From an uncultured Oscillospiraceae bacterium (lineage in GTDB: Bacteria; Bacillota; Clostridia; Oscillospirales; Acutalibacteraceae), in assembly GCA_902489595.1 (NCBI GenBank), contig CABUAS010000005.1, positions 1-47,809 on the forward strand: a stretch of 47,809 nt of DNA, read 5' to 3'. This document shows, in pieces, positions 15,740 through 24,255 of this stretch. Below the pieces are notes generated by a model that saw nothing but the letters and a program-made list of their open reading frames with translations, was not told the origin of the DNA and did no database searches. Position numbers and translations under genes: made by a program. Within the stretch, counting starts at the first letter, position 1. Each line of letters starts with the position of its first letter.

Positions 15740-16237
15740 TTATATTTCTTTAATTTTTTCCTGAAGTGCTTTATCCTTTTCAATAACTGCCTGTGCCATA
15801 TCAGCTCTCATTTCAATCAACTTCCGAGAAAGTTCACTGTCGAAAACAGCAAGAATTTCAGCGGCAAGAAGTGCTGCATTTTTTGCTGCGTTCACACCGA
15901 CTGCGGCAACAGGGATTCCGGGAGGCATCATAACAGTTGCGAGCATAGCATCCATACCGTCAAGCACCTTTGCCGAACAGGGAATTCCGATAACGGGAAG
16001 TGTAGTTGATGCGGCAAGAACCCCGCCGAGATGAGCCGCCATACCTGCTGCGGCAATAATTACGCCGAAACCGTTTTCAATAGCATTTTCGGAAAATGCC
16101 TGTGCCTCTTTCGGTGTTCTGTGGGCACTAATAACTCTTACCTCGGTTTCAATGCCGAGTTCCTTTAACTGTTTAATTGCAGGGGTTACGATTGGCAAAT
16201 CGCTGTCAGAACCCATAATGATTGCAACCTTTTTCAT
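15740..16237 (-). CDS. purE: N5-carboxyaminoimidazole ribonucleotide mutase
   Basis: 165 residues. PurE class I enzyme; moves the carboxyl group of N5-CAIR to give CAIR. Motifs: IMGSDSDLPIVTPA at the N-terminus, ISAHRTPKEA and the Gly/Ala-rich AAAGMAAHLGG with the active-site His residues. A PurK partner would normally make its substrate; no purK lies in this window. First gene of the operon, with TTGGAGGTTAAGT before the ATG. Confidence 0.97.
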   Translation of the reverse strand: MKKVAIIMGSDSDLPIVTPAIKQLKELGIETEVRVISAHRTPKEAQAFSENAIENGFGVIIAAAGMAAHLGGVLAASTTLPVIGIPCSAKVLDGMDAMLATVMMPPGIPVAAVGVNAAKNAALLAAEILAVFDSELSRKLIEMRADMAQAVIEKDKALQEKIKEI

Positions 16238-16278
16238 ACTTAACCTCCAAGATAAATTAAACTAAAATCGTTTTAAAT

Positions 16279-16307
16279 ATTTTACAATATACTGCCTTTT
16301 TTTTCAA
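16279..16307 (-). promoter_or_regulatory. Promoter of the pur operon
   Basis: Minus strand: -35 TTGAAA (16302-16307), 17-bp spacer, -10 TAAAAT (16279-16284). The transcript leader would be only about 35 nt, too short for a purine riboswitch, and I see no aptamer. Control must come from a DNA-binding repressor or another mechanism. Confidence 0.65.
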
Positions 16308-16362
16308 TAGATTACAAAGAAAAAAGCAATGTTTATTTGCGGTGAAATTTAGTTAAAAAGAA

Positions 16363-16398
16363 CAAAAAGCAGAACAATGCAATTCTGCACCATTCTGC
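16363..16398 (-). terminator. Terminator of the GPH transporter gene
   Basis: On the minus strand GCAGAA...TTCTGC (16393-16398 and 16369-16374) with an inner GTGCA/TGCAT stem and an internal loop, followed by a run of T residues (A-run 16364-16368). Confidence 0.75.
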
Positions 16399-16407
16399 CT
16401 GAAAATA

Positions 16408-17898
16408 CTATTTATTAACTGCCTGCGCGTAAGGCGAAGTGCCTGATTCTTCCCTGCCCTCACGTCTTGCCTGCAAGTCCGACTCAACAACTGCACGCTT
16501 TTCCTTTGTGTAATTAATAAATAACAGCGGAATGATAAAGAGCACGCTTGCGATAGCAGGAGTAAGAATTACAAGAGGCCAAATCCAATTATCAAACGCA
16601 GCAGTTTGAGTGCCAACATAAACCTCTGCATTTTCAATAGCCTTATAACCGAGAACAGAAAGTGCAAGAGTTGCAAGACCTGCAGTAATACCGCTTGAAA
16701 TTTTTGTAAAGCTGGTCTGCATTGAGAAAGTAATACCCTCTGTGCGCTTGCCTGTTTTCCATTCCATATAATCAATACTGTCACAGAAAATTGAGGTCTG
16801 TGCAATAGAAGATGCACCTGCCGGCAGACTGCCTAGACCGATAATTGCCATTGAAATCCAAAGATTTTTACCCTCAAATCCAATGAAAAAGGCAATAATT
16901 CTTGTAATAATATTCGTAACCTGAATCAGAATAAGCACATTTACATAACCGCCGAACCATTTTTTCAGTTTATCGGCAAAAAGCATACCGATAAAGCTCG
17001 GAAGCCCCGTCATGGCAAAATAAATTGTGGTTAATCCAAGAGCACCGATAATTGAGCCGAGTCCCGTATTTCCGAGGAAATCAGCAGGAATTTTATACTT
17101 AAAGAAATATGTAACAAGATTTGCACCGAAGCCAAGAGCACCGCAGAGATTTGCAAGCGTTACGAGAAGGAGCATCTTATTCCGGAACAAAAGAGCAAAA
17201 CTTTCACGCAGAGTTGCCTGCTGCTCCTGCTGATTTACGTGAATACGCTCCTGCGCATAAGAACAGCGGTAACTTATCATTGCACCGCCGAAGCCGAAAA
17301 TAAGCGCAAAAACAAATGTAATAAACGGCATACTTACGCCTTTGGCGTTTGCAATCATTTCAAGCACCATTGGTATACCAACACTGAGTGCACCGTAAAC
17401 AGCACTTCCGACAGTTCTTGCCCACTGAACAAATCTGTCACGCTCTGTTGAATTCGGCGAAACGGCTGCCGTAATACCCCAGATACTTACATCCTGCACG
17501 GTATAAGCCAGATCCCAGCAGATATACATAATAACAAAATATGCAACACGAAGCCACAAAAGATCTTCTCTTGTTGTGAAAACAAGGAAAAGAAGAACAG
17601 TAAATATACCCACGGGAAGCGGCGTATATTTTAAAAACGGCCGCATTTTTTCGCCGTTTTTAAACGAATGTTTATCAATGTATGAGCCGACAATCGGGTC
17701 ATTTACACCATCCCACACCTTCATTACAATGAGCAGAACAGACACAACAATTGCAGGAAACATTGCAATATCCGTCATAAAATAAGTAAAGAAAGATGCG
17801 CCGATAAGCGAGTAAACCATATTCTGACCGCACAGGCCGAAAATGAAATTACCCATTTCCTTTTTGGAAACATAGTTTTTTTCCTGAACCGTATTCAT
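16408..17898 (-). CDS. GPH-family sugar:cation symporter (MelB-like)
   Basis: 496 residues and about 12 hydrophobic segments. It belongs to the glycoside-pentoside-hexuronide symporter branch of the major facilitator superfamily, in the cytoplasmic membrane. Typical are the N-terminal helix pair, the WDGVNDPIVGSYID loop with the conserved acidic residues of helix II, and DSIDYMEWKTGKRTEG between late helices. The C-terminus is hydrophilic. It would import a sugar or glycoside with Na+ or H+. It is monocistronic, with GGGG upstream of the ATG and a palindrome in the promoter region. No glycoside hydrolase is adjacent, so the substrate cannot be inferred. Confidence 0.9.
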   Translation of the reverse strand: MNTVQEKNYVSKKEMGNFIFGLCGQNMVYSLIGASFFTYFMTDIAMFPAIVVSVLLIVMKVWDGVNDPIVGSYIDKHSFKNGEKMRPFLKYTPLPVGIFTVLLFLVFTTREDLLWLRVAYFVIMYICWDLAYTVQDVSIWGITAAVSPNSTERDRFVQWARTVGSAVYGALSVGIPMVLEMIANAKGVSMPFITFVFALIFGFGGAMISYRCSYAQERIHVNQQEQQATLRESFALLFRNKMLLLVTLANLCGALGFGANLVTYFFKYKIPADFLGNTGLGSIIGALGLTTIYFAMTGLPSFIGMLFADKLKKWFGGYVNVLILIQVTNIITRIIAFFIGFEGKNLWISMAIIGLGSLPAGASSIAQTSIFCDSIDYMEWKTGKRTEGITFSMQTSFTKISSGITAGLATLALSVLGYKAIENAEVYVGTQTAAFDNWIWPLVILTPAIASVLFIIPLLFINYTKEKRAVVESDLQARREGREESGTSPYAQAVNK

Positions 17899-17916
17899 AA
17901 TTTTACCCCTTTATAT

Positions 17917-17932
17917 TTGTTAAAATTAACAA
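17917..17932. promoter_or_regulatory. Candidate operator upstream of the GPH transporter
   Basis: Perfect inverted repeat TTGTTAA-AA-TTAACAA, 19-34 bases before the start codon. It lies next to AT-rich promoter-like sequence (TTGTAA on the minus strand at 17933-17938). The position and symmetry fit a dimeric regulator site. No regulator gene is nearby. Confidence 0.35.
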
Positions 17933-18034
17933 TTACAATATAAATATAACATAAATAAAGCAGGAATACAAGGAAGGGCAGAAAATATTTATAAAACGAG
18001 AGAGTACAGCGGCACTCCCTTGCAATGTAAATTG

Positions 18035-18063
18035 CGGCTCGATGAGGGCATCGACCCCTACGA
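18035..18063 (-). repeat. Short hairpin element, TCGATG arm class
   Basis: GGCTCGATG-AGGG-CATCGACCC followed by CTACGA on the plus strand, one mismatch in the stem. It has the same 3' flank as the other family members. The preceding 40 bases (17998-18035) are GC-richer than the surroundings and may belong to a degenerate long form. The rest of the 300-base gap 17899-18199 holds nothing else but the copy at 18108 and the rplQ terminator. Confidence 0.6.
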
Positions 18064-18107
18064 AGGTACAATAACATTTGGGCGTTTTGTGTATAAAACT
18101 ATCAAAA

Positions 18108-18131
18108 CGGGAGGGCACGGAGACCCTCCCC
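18108..18131 (-). repeat. Short hairpin element, GGGAGGG arm class
   Basis: AAC-GGGAGGG-CACGGAGA-CCCTCCC followed by CTGAGA in place of CTACGA. The arms are at 18109-18115 and 18124-18130. It lies downstream of the rplQ terminator. Confidence 0.8.
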
Positions 18132-18150
18132 TGAGACGTTATAATTCAGA

Positions 18151-18180
18151 CAAAAAAGGAGGCAGTAAAAACTGCCTCCC
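18151..18180 (-). terminator. Terminator of the ribosomal supercluster
   Basis: On the minus strand GGAGGCAGT-TTTT-ACTGCCTCC (9-bp perfect stem) followed by six T residues, 20 bases past rplQ. Confidence 0.95.
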
Positions 18181-18199
18181 TGATTTATAAGCCATTATC

Positions 18200-18541
18200 T
18201 TATACAAGCTCAATGATGCACATTTCTGCAGCGTCACCACGACGAGGGCCTGTTTTGATAATACGAGTGTAACCACCGTTTCTGTCTGCATACTTTGGAG
18301 CGATTTCATCAAAAAGTTTCTTAACGGTATCTTCCTTAGTAACATAAGCAAGAACCTGTCTTCTTGAATGAAGGGTGTTCTCTTTGGCGAGAGTAATCAT
18401 TTTCTCAGCCATAGGGCGAACTTCCTTTGCTCTTGTAACGGTTGTTTCCATCTTGCCGTTTGATAAAAGTAAAGTTACCATTCCTCTGAGCATTGCTTTT
18501 CTGTGATCAGTAGTTCTGCCCAATTTTCTGGTACCTGGCAT
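18200..18541 (-). CDS. rplQ: Large ribosomal subunit protein L17
   Basis: 113 residues, matching the short bacterial L17. N-terminal family signature GTRKLGRTTDHRKAMLRGM; basic throughout. It binds 23S rRNA near the exit tunnel. Last gene of the alpha operon, 14 bases after rpoA and just before a strong terminator. The cobalt/ECF transporter and truA genes that often follow rplQ in Bacillota are not here. Confidence 0.98.
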   Translation of the reverse strand: MPGTRKLGRTTDHRKAMLRGMVTLLLSNGKMETTVTRAKEVRPMAEKMITLAKENTLHSRRQVLAYVTKEDTVKKLFDEIAPKYADRNGGYTRIIKTGPRRGDAAEMCIIELV

Positions 18542-18555
18542 AGAAATTCCCTCCT

Positions 18556-19512
18556 TTAGTCCTCTTCATGACTAAGTCCGAATCCAAGTGAAGAAAGTTT
18601 GTTGATAACTTCATCAAGACTCTTTCTTCCGAGATTTCTGACTTTCATCATATCTTCTTCGGATTTACCGATTAAATCTTCAACTGTATTGATACCTGCT
18701 CTCTTCAAGCAGTTAAATGAACGAACTGAAAGATCAAGTTCTTCGATAGTCATTTCGAGAACCTTTTCTTTACCGTCATCATCCTTTTCAACCATAATCT
18801 CTTTGTTGCTTACTTCTTCAGAAAGGTCTACAAAAAGTTTAAGGTGATCGTTAAGGATTTTAGCAGCCAGTGAAACTGCTTCATCTGCCGGAATAGTTCC
18901 GTCTGTTTCAACATCAAGAATAAGTTTATCAAGGTCTGTCTGCTGACCTACACGGGTATTTTCTACAGTATAATTTACTTTAAGAACAGGAGTATAGATT
19001 GAGTCAATGGCGATAGTGCCGATTGGCAAATCCATAATCTGCTTATTGCGGTCACAGGGAACATAGCCTCTGCCGCCGTCGGCAGTGAGCTCCATAATAA
19101 CTTCTGCGCCTTCATCAAGGTAAGCAATGTGAAGTTCCGGATTCAGAATCTCAACATCAGAGCCGTGTTCAATATCACCTGCTGTGATTTCGCCCTGACC
19201 GCTTGCTTTAAGATAAAGCGTTTTTGCAGAATCATCATGTATTTTAAGAATTACATTTTTAAGATTAAGAACAATCTCTGTAACATCTTCCTTAACATGA
19301 GGAATTGTAGAAAATTCGTGTAAAACACCGTCAATTTTAACAGATGTGATAGCGTAGCCGGGAAGTGAAGACAAAAGCACTCTTCTCATTCCGTTACCAA
19401 GAGTTGTGCCGAAACCCCTTTCAAGAGGTTCAACTACAAACTTACCTACACTTCTGCTGCCCTGAGTAGATAAATCTACAATCTCGATATTAGGCTTATC
19501 AATTTCAATCAT
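18556..19512 (-). CDS. rpoA: DNA-directed RNA polymerase alpha subunit
   Basis: 318 residues. The N-terminal domain (about 1-230) that dimerises and nucleates polymerase assembly shows FVVEPLERGFGTTLGNGMRR and the SLPGYAITSVKIDGV stretch. A charged linker leads to the C-terminal domain (about 245-310, ELDLSVRSFNCLKRAGINTV), which contacts UP elements and activators. It lies between rpsD and rplQ as in most bacteria. The 55-base gap to rpsD has no clear terminator or promoter. Confidence 0.98.
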   Translation of the reverse strand: MIEIDKPNIEIVDLSTQGSRSVGKFVVEPLERGFGTTLGNGMRRVLLSSLPGYAITSVKIDGVLHEFSTIPHVKEDVTEIVLNLKNVILKIHDDSAKTLYLKASGQGEITAGDIEHGSDVEILNPELHIAYLDEGAEVIMELTADGGRGYVPCDRNKQIMDLPIGTIAIDSIYTPVLKVNYTVENTRVGQQTDLDKLILDVETDGTIPADEAVSLAAKILNDHLKLFVDLSEEVSNKEIMVEKDDDGKEKVLEMTIEELDLSVRSFNCLKRAGINTVEDLIGKSEEDMMKVRNLGRKSLDEVINKLSSLGFGLSHEED

Positions 19513-19567
19513 TTAAAAGCCTCCTAAAAAATATTTTGTTGCACTAAATAAAAGAAATGATCAACTA

Positions 19568-20194
19568 TTATTTAGAATAGAATTCGACGATTAAATGCTC
19601 TTCAACAGGAGTTGCGATTTCTTCCCTTTCAGGAGTTCTCATAACCTTAACTTCCATAGCATCTTTGTTTGCTTCAAGCCACATCGGAACAGGGCGTGCG
19701 CCGTTTGTTTCAACAAGGCCTTTGAATTCATCTGTTGATTTGCTTGTTTCTTTAACAGCAACAACATCACCGGCAGTAAGAAGGTAAGACGGAATATCTA
19801 CCTTAGTGCCATTTACAGTGAAGTGAGCATGGTTTACAAGCTGACGAGCCTGTGCTCTTGAGCTTGCGAAGCCTGCCTCATAAACTACATTATCCAAACG
19901 GCTTTCACAAATCTGAAGAAGATTTGTACCGGTTACGCCGGCCTTTCTTTCTGCCATAAGGAAATATTTGTGAAACTGACTTTCTGCTATGCCATAGTAG
20001 CGGCGTGCTGATTGCTTTGCACGAAGCTGAAGACCATATTCAGAAGTCTTTTTACGGTTCTGACCGTGCTGACCAGGTGCATATGAACGGCGTTCAAATG
20101 CGCATTTATTTGTATAACATCTGTCACCTTTAAGGAAGAGTTTCTTACCTTCACGGCGGCAGAGTTTACAAGCAGGTCCTGTATATCTTGCCAT
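19568..20194 (-). CDS. rpsD: Small ribosomal subunit protein S4
   Basis: 208 residues. It is the zinc-binding (C+) form: CKLCRREG at the N-terminus with two more Cys residues further on. The S4 RNA-binding domain is at about 95-160 (SRLDNVVYEAGFASSRAQARQ). S4 is a primary 16S rRNA binder and in many bacteria a translational repressor of its operon. Its place between rpsK and rpoA is the common one and differs from Bacillus, where rpsD is moved elsewhere. Confidence 0.98.
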   Translation of the reverse strand: MARYTGPACKLCRREGKKLFLKGDRCYTNKCAFERRSYAPGQHGQNRKKTSEYGLQLRAKQSARRYYGIAESQFHKYFLMAERKAGVTGTNLLQICESRLDNVVYEAGFASSRAQARQLVNHAHFTVNGTKVDIPSYLLTAGDVVAVKETSKSTDEFKGLVETNGARPVPMWLEANKDAMEVKVMRTPEREEIATPVEEHLIVEFYSK

Positions 20195-20215
20195 ATCAAG
20201 TTACCTCCAATTATA

Positions 20216-20611
20216 CTATACGCGGCGTCTTTTAGGCGGACGGCAGCCATTGTGCGGGATAGGAGTAACATCTTTAATAAGAGTTACAGTAAGACCTACT
20301 GTTTCAAGTGCTCTTATTGCAGATTCACGGCCGGCACCCGGTCCTTTAACATAAACTTCAACAGTTTTCATACCGTGCTCCATAGCAGCCTTAGCAGCTG
20401 TTTCTGCTGCTGTCTGAGCAGCAAACGGAGTTGATTTTCTTGAGCCTCTGAAGCCCATTTCACCTGCTGATGCCCAGGAAACTGCGTTTCCCTGCATATC
20501 AGCAATAGTTACGATAGTGTTGTTGAAGGTTGACTGGATATGAACTGTACCACGCTCAATATTTTTCTTCTCACGGCGTTTGCGGGAAGTTGTGGTTTTC
20601 TTTGTAGCCAT
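20216..20611 (-). CDS. rpsK: Small ribosomal subunit protein S11
   Basis: 131 residues. The family core AQTAAETAAKAAMEHGMKTV and the C-terminal PIPHNGCRPPKRRRV are clear. S11 sits on the platform of the 30S subunit near the mRNA exit. AGGAGGAAACAAAT precedes the start. 21 bases separate it from rpsD. Confidence 0.98.
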   Translation of the reverse strand: MATKKTTTSRKRREKKNIERGTVHIQSTFNNTIVTIADMQGNAVSWASAGEMGFRGSRKSTPFAAQTAAETAAKAAMEHGMKTVEVYVKGPGAGRESAIRALETVGLTVTLIKDVTPIPHNGCRPPKRRRV

Positions 20612-20629
20612 ATTTGTTTCCTCCTACAA

Positions 20630-20998
20630 TTATTTCTTCTTGTTTGCTATTGTCTTCTTCGGGCCCTTGCGGGTACGTGCATTGTTTTTAGAAGTCTGAC
20701 CTCTTACCGGAAGTCCCTTTCTGTGACGAATGCCTCTATAGCAGCCAATTTCTATAAGTCTTTTGATATCGAATGCAACGTCTCTGCGAAGATCACCTTC
20801 AACAGTTACATTCTTTTCAATATAATCACGAATCTTGGAAACCTCATCCTCTGACAAATCTCTGCAACGAGTGTCGGGATTGATTCCTGTTGCGTTGATA
20901 ATCTGAGTAGCTGTTGTTCTGCCGATACCGTAAATATAGGTAAGGCCGATTTCAACTCTCTTATCATTAGGTAAGTCAACACCTGAAATACGTGCCAT
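20630..20998 (-). CDS. rpsM: Small ribosomal subunit protein S13
   Basis: 122 residues. MARISGVDLPNDKRVEIGL and the C-terminal RHRKGLPVRGQTSKNNARTRKG are diagnostic. S13 sits in the 30S head and contacts the P-site tRNA and the 50S subunit through its tail. It has the usual place after rpmJ. Confidence 0.98.
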   Translation of the reverse strand: MARISGVDLPNDKRVEIGLTYIYGIGRTTATQIINATGINPDTRCRDLSEDEVSKIRDYIEKNVTVEGDLRRDVAFDIKRLIEIGCYRGIRHRKGLPVRGQTSKNNARTRKGPKKTIANKKK

Positions 20999-21031
20999 TT
21001 TACAGTTTACCTCCGATTATTAATTCAGGGT

Positions 21032-21145
21032 TTAACCCTGACGCTGTTTGTGCTTTGGATTTTCACAGATAACCATTACTTTTCCATTGCGTTTAATAAC
21101 TTTGCATTTATCGCAAATTTTCTTTACAGAAGGTCTAACTTTCAT
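21032..21145 (-). CDS. rpmJ: Large ribosomal subunit protein L36
   Basis: 37 residues starting at 21145, where AGGAGG (21155-21160) is well placed. The frame continues upstream into infA, but that part is not L36. MKVRPSVKKICDKC and VICENPKHKQRQG show the C+ zinc form (Cys-Cys-Cys-His). Having only the C+ copy here says nothing of a C- paralogue elsewhere. Confidence 0.97.
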   Translation of the reverse strand: MKVRPSVKKICDKCKVIKRNGKVMVICENPKHKQRQG

Positions 21146-21164
21146 TTTGAATATCCTCCTTAAT

Positions 21165-21383
21165 TTACTTTGAGCGCCAAATAATACGACCCTTTGTAAG
21201 ATCATAAGGTGACATCTCAATGGTTACCTTATCACCGGGAAGAATACGAATGTTGTTCATTCTGAGCTTTCCGCTGATATGGGCTAAAATAATGTGATCG
21301 TTTTGAAGTGTAACCTTAAAAGTTGTGTTAGGTAAAACTTCAACCACAGTACCTTCAACTTCAATCATATCTGACTTAGACAT
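21165..21383 (-). CDS. infA: Translation initiation factor IF-1
   Basis: 72 residues from ATG at 21383; an in-frame TTG one codon upstream is less likely, since GCGAGGT is best spaced to the ATG. Single OB-fold: MSKSDMIEVEGTVVEVLPN at the N-terminus and SPYDLTKGRIIWR at the C-terminus. It binds the 30S A site and assists IF-2 and IF-3. It follows a 117-base gap after map that holds two stem-loops. Confidence 0.97.
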   Translation of the reverse strand: MSKSDMIEVEGTVVEVLPNTTFKVTLQNDHIILAHISGKLRMNNIRILPGDKVTIEMSPYDLTKGRIIWRSK

Positions 21384-21442
21384 CAATTTACCTCGCTATT
21401 TCAATACGATTTAGATGTTTTTTATTTAACTGGAATCACATT

Positions 21443-21502
21443 GCGGCGTAATCGCCAACAATTGATTTGACCCAAGCAATAGGATTTGAAAATCCGTTGC
21501 TT
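21443..21502 (-). other. Stem-loops in the map-infA gap
   Basis: Minus-strand RNA would form AAGCAA-C-GGATTT-TC-AAATCC-TA-TTGCTT overlapping the map stop codon (21474-21502), then a small GGCG-ATTA-CGCC hairpin (21443-21454). Neither is followed by a T-run, so they are not obvious terminators. They could protect an mRNA end or mark a processing site. The rest of 21384-21500 holds no gene. Confidence 0.45.
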
Positions 21503-22250
21503 AAACGACTGTCATAATTACAGGGCCGTTAGAAGTGATTGCAACCGTGTGCTCAAAATGAGCAGAAAGTTTGCCGTCAGCAGTAACGACTGTCCAGCCG
21601 TCTTTAAGTTGTTTTACCTTATAGGTTCCCTGATTGATCATCGGTTCAATTGCCAATGTCATTCCGGGTAACAGTCTGATACCACGACCTTCGTGTCCGA
21701 AGTTAGGTACACTGGGATCTTCATGAAGTTTAGTTCCGACCCCATGTCCGACGAAATCACGGACTACTCCGTAACCGCGTTCCTCACAGTAAGTCTGAAC
21801 TGCGTGACCAATATCGCCGATTCTGTTGCCTGCTACAGCCTGCTCAATGCCTTTATAAAGACTTTCACGGGTTGTATCAATCAGCCGCTTTGCTTCGGGA
21901 GAGCAAGTCCCGGCAACAAAAGTAGCAGCATTATCGCCGTTATAGCCATTCTTGGCAGCACCTAAATCTATGCTGACAATATCACCTTCCTGAATGATTC
22001 TGTCTGATTTAGGAATGCCGTGAATAACTTCATTATTTATAGAAATACATGCAGTGGCAGGAAAATCATATAAACCAAGGAAATTCGGCACAGCGCCTCT
22101 TTTCTTAATAAGGTCATACGCAATTTTATCTATTTCTTTAGTTGAAACACCGGGCTTTACAGCCTCGCCTGCCACCATTAATGCTTCAGCAGAAATTTTG
22201 CAAGCCTCTTTCATAAGCTCGAGTTCTCTGCTGCTTTTAAGCACTACCAT
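21501..22250 (-). CDS. map: Type I methionine aminopeptidase
   Basis: 249 residues from ATG at 22250 with GGAGGATTAAC upstream; a longer open frame reading into adk has no family match. It removes the N-terminal Met from nascent proteins. The metal ligands of the pita-bread fold are in IVSIDLGAAKNGYNGDNAAT (two Asp), FVGHGVGTKLHEDP (His), LAIEPMI (Glu) and the C-terminal AHFEHTVAIT (Glu). No N-terminal extension, so this is the type Ia form. It starts one base after the adk stop codon, so translation is probably coupled. Confidence 0.97.
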   Translation of the reverse strand: MVVLKSSRELELMKEACKISAEALMVAGEAVKPGVSTKEIDKIAYDLIKKRGAVPNFLGLYDFPATACISINNEVIHGIPKSDRIIQEGDIVSIDLGAAKNGYNGDNAATFVAGTCSPEAKRLIDTTRESLYKGIEQAVAGNRIGDIGHAVQTYCEERGYGVVRDFVGHGVGTKLHEDPSVPNFGHEGRGIRLLPGMTLAIEPMINQGTYKVKQLKDGWTVVTADGKLSAHFEHTVAITSNGPVIMTVV

Positions 22251-22251
22251 G

Positions 22252-22884
22252 TTAATCCTCCAACGCTGCAAAAACGAGAGCAGTAGTATCTGCCACTTCT
22301 TCCTGACCCTCAACAATTACAAGTTTGCCGAGTTCTGAATAAAAGTCTTTCAACGGTTCAGTCATCTCGTGGTATTCCTTGAGTCTTGCCTGAACTGTTT
22401 CGGGAGCATCGTCCTTGCGCTGAATAAGTTCACCGCCGCAGGCATCGCACACGCCTTCAACCTTAGGCTTTTTATAAAGCATATGATATGAATTTGCGCA
22501 CTTTGCACATACTCTGCGGCCGGACATTCTTGCAGTAATCTTTTCATCGGGAACTTCAATATCAAGCACCTTATCAATTACAATGCCTGCATCCTCAAGA
22601 GCCTGAGCCTGAGGAATGGTTCTCGGAAAGCCGTCAAGAATAAATCCTTTTTCACAGTCTTTTTCTTTTAACCTGTCTTTAATAATTCCGATAACAACAT
22701 CATCGGGAACAAGCTGGCCTGCTTCCATATAGGTTTTAGCCTTGAGTCCCATTTCCGTGCCCTCTTTAAGAGCGGCACGGAGAATGTTGCCTGTTGAAAT
22801 TGCAGGGATTCCGAATTTATCAACAATTTTTTCTGCCTGGGTGCCTTTGCCGGCACCGGGAGCACCGAGAAGAATTAATTTCAT
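22252..22884 (-). CDS. adk: Adenylate kinase, zinc-lid type
   Basis: 210 residues. P-loop LLGAPGAGKGTQA at residues 4-16, and GFPRTIPQAQAL in the NMP region. The long LID carries CAKCANSYHML and CDACGG, four Cys residues that bind zinc, typical of Gram-positive enzymes. It equilibrates ATP, ADP and AMP in the cytosol. Lies in the canonical secY-adk-map order. Confidence 0.98.
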   Translation of the reverse strand: MKLILLGAPGAGKGTQAEKIVDKFGIPAISTGNILRAALKEGTEMGLKAKTYMEAGQLVPDDVVIGIIKDRLKEKDCEKGFILDGFPRTIPQAQALEDAGIVIDKVLDIEVPDEKITARMSGRRVCAKCANSYHMLYKKPKVEGVCDACGGELIQRKDDAPETVQARLKEYHEMTEPLKDFYSELGKLVIVEGQEEVADTTALVFAALED

Positions 22885-22905
22885 AATTTATCCCTTTCTG
22901 AATTA

Positions 22906-24255
22906 TTAATCAAGGAATCCTTTATAATGACGCATCATCATCTGAGATTCTATCTGACGAACTGTTTCAAGTGCTACACCGCACATAATGATGATTGAAG
23001 TACCGCCGAGGCTTACCGAGAAGCCGCCGTCTTTACCGCCTTCTGTCATCGGTGGGATTGCTGCATCACAAATAAGTGAAATAATCATTGGCAGCAATGC
23101 AACTACTGAAAGCATAAGAACGCCGATAAGAGTTAATCTTGAAAGAACTCTGAAAATATAATCAGATGTCGGTCTGCCGGGGCGGATACCCGGGATTGCG
23201 CCGTTATTCTTGCGGAGATTGTTTGCCATTTCGATAGGATTGTACTGAATTGTACTATAGAAGTATGCAAAGAAGATTATAAGAATGAAGTACATTCCTG
23301 CATACCACCATGAATCACTCTGGAAAGCATCAAAGAATTTTTCCCAGAATGTACCCTGATACTTATCTGATGAGATGAACATCTGAACAGTAGCAGGAAG
23401 TGAAAGAATTGATGATGCAAAGATGATTGGAAGTACGCCGCTCATATTAACCTTAATAGGCATATGAGTTGACTGACCGCCGTACATCTTTCTTCCTACA
23501 ACACGCTTAGCATACTGAATCGGAAGTCTTCTTTCAGCATTATCCATAAATACAATGTAAACAATCATTGCGATAAACAGTACAAATACCATAGGAACAA
23601 GGAATCTGTAAACCAGACGTCCTGTGTCAAGGTACTGAATATATTGTTTAATGAGTGTCGGGAAACGGGATACGATACCTGCAAAGAGGATGATTGAAAT
23701 ACCGTTTCCGATGCCCTGAATGGTAATCTGCTCACCAAGCCACATAATTACAGCGGTTCCGGCAGTAAGAACAGTAACAATTACAACTGCCTGGAATACT
23801 GCATCAAAGCCTGTGAAAGCAGTGCCGTCAGCAGCAGTCATCAGATAATTATTTGCTCTGAGATAGAAGAAATAAGCGAGTGACTGAAGAACTGCAAGAC
23901 CAACTGTTACAAAACGGGTGATTGATGCAATTTTCTTTCTTCCCTCTTCGCCTTCCTTCTGAAGTCTTTCAAGAGCAGGGATTGCAACTGCAAGGAGCTG
24001 CATAATAATTGAAGCGTTAATATACGGTGTGATTGACATAGCGAAAATAGTTCCGTATGTGAATGCACTACCTGTCATAAGGCTTAAATAGGTTAAGATT
24101 GTGTTGCCTTTTCCAATGTCAATTTCATCAACAATGTTAAGGAAAGGAACAGGAATCATAGAACCGATGCGGAAGACAAGTACTATAAATGCAGTGAAAA
24201 GAAGTTTTTTTCTGATGTCAGCAACTTTCCATGCATTTGCGAGGGTCTTTATCAT
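22906..24255 (-). CDS. secY: Preprotein translocase subunit SecY
   Basis: 449 residues and ten membrane helices, forming the protein-conducting channel. Family marks: GSMIPVPF near helix 1 and the plug, NASIIMQLL in helix 2, GIGNGISIILFAGI, and the cytosolic loop YAKRVVGRKMYGGQSTHMPIKVNMSGVLP with the Arg residues needed for SecA. It begins right after the rplO stop (adjacent bases). Slightly longer than E. coli SecY because of an extended periplasmic loop. Confidence 0.98.
   Translation of the reverse strand: MIKTLANAWKVADIRKKLLFTAFIVLVFRIGSMIPVPFLNIVDEIDIGKGNTILTYLSLMTGSAFTYGTIFAMSITPYINASIIMQLLAVAIPALERLQKEGEEGRKKIASITRFVTVGLAVLQSLAYFFYLRANNYLMTAADGTAFTGFDAVFQAVVIVTVLTAGTAVIMWLGEQITIQGIGNGISIILFAGIVSRFPTLIKQYIQYLDTGRLVYRFLVPMVFVLFIAMIVYIVFMDNAERRLPIQYAKRVVGRKMYGGQSTHMPIKVNMSGVLPIIFASSILSLPATVQMFISSDKYQGTFWEKFFDAFQSDSWWYAGMYFILIIFFAYFYSTIQYNPIEMANNLRKNNGAIPGIRPGRPTSDYIFRVLSRLTLIGVLMLSVVALLPMIISLICDAAIPPMTEGGKDGGFSVSLGGTSIIIMCGVALETVRQIESQMMMRHYKGFLD

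Noticed and set aside
16238..16300. Possible purine riboswitch ahead of purE
   Set aside because: The leader from the predicted promoter is about 35 nt and has no aptamer-like stems.
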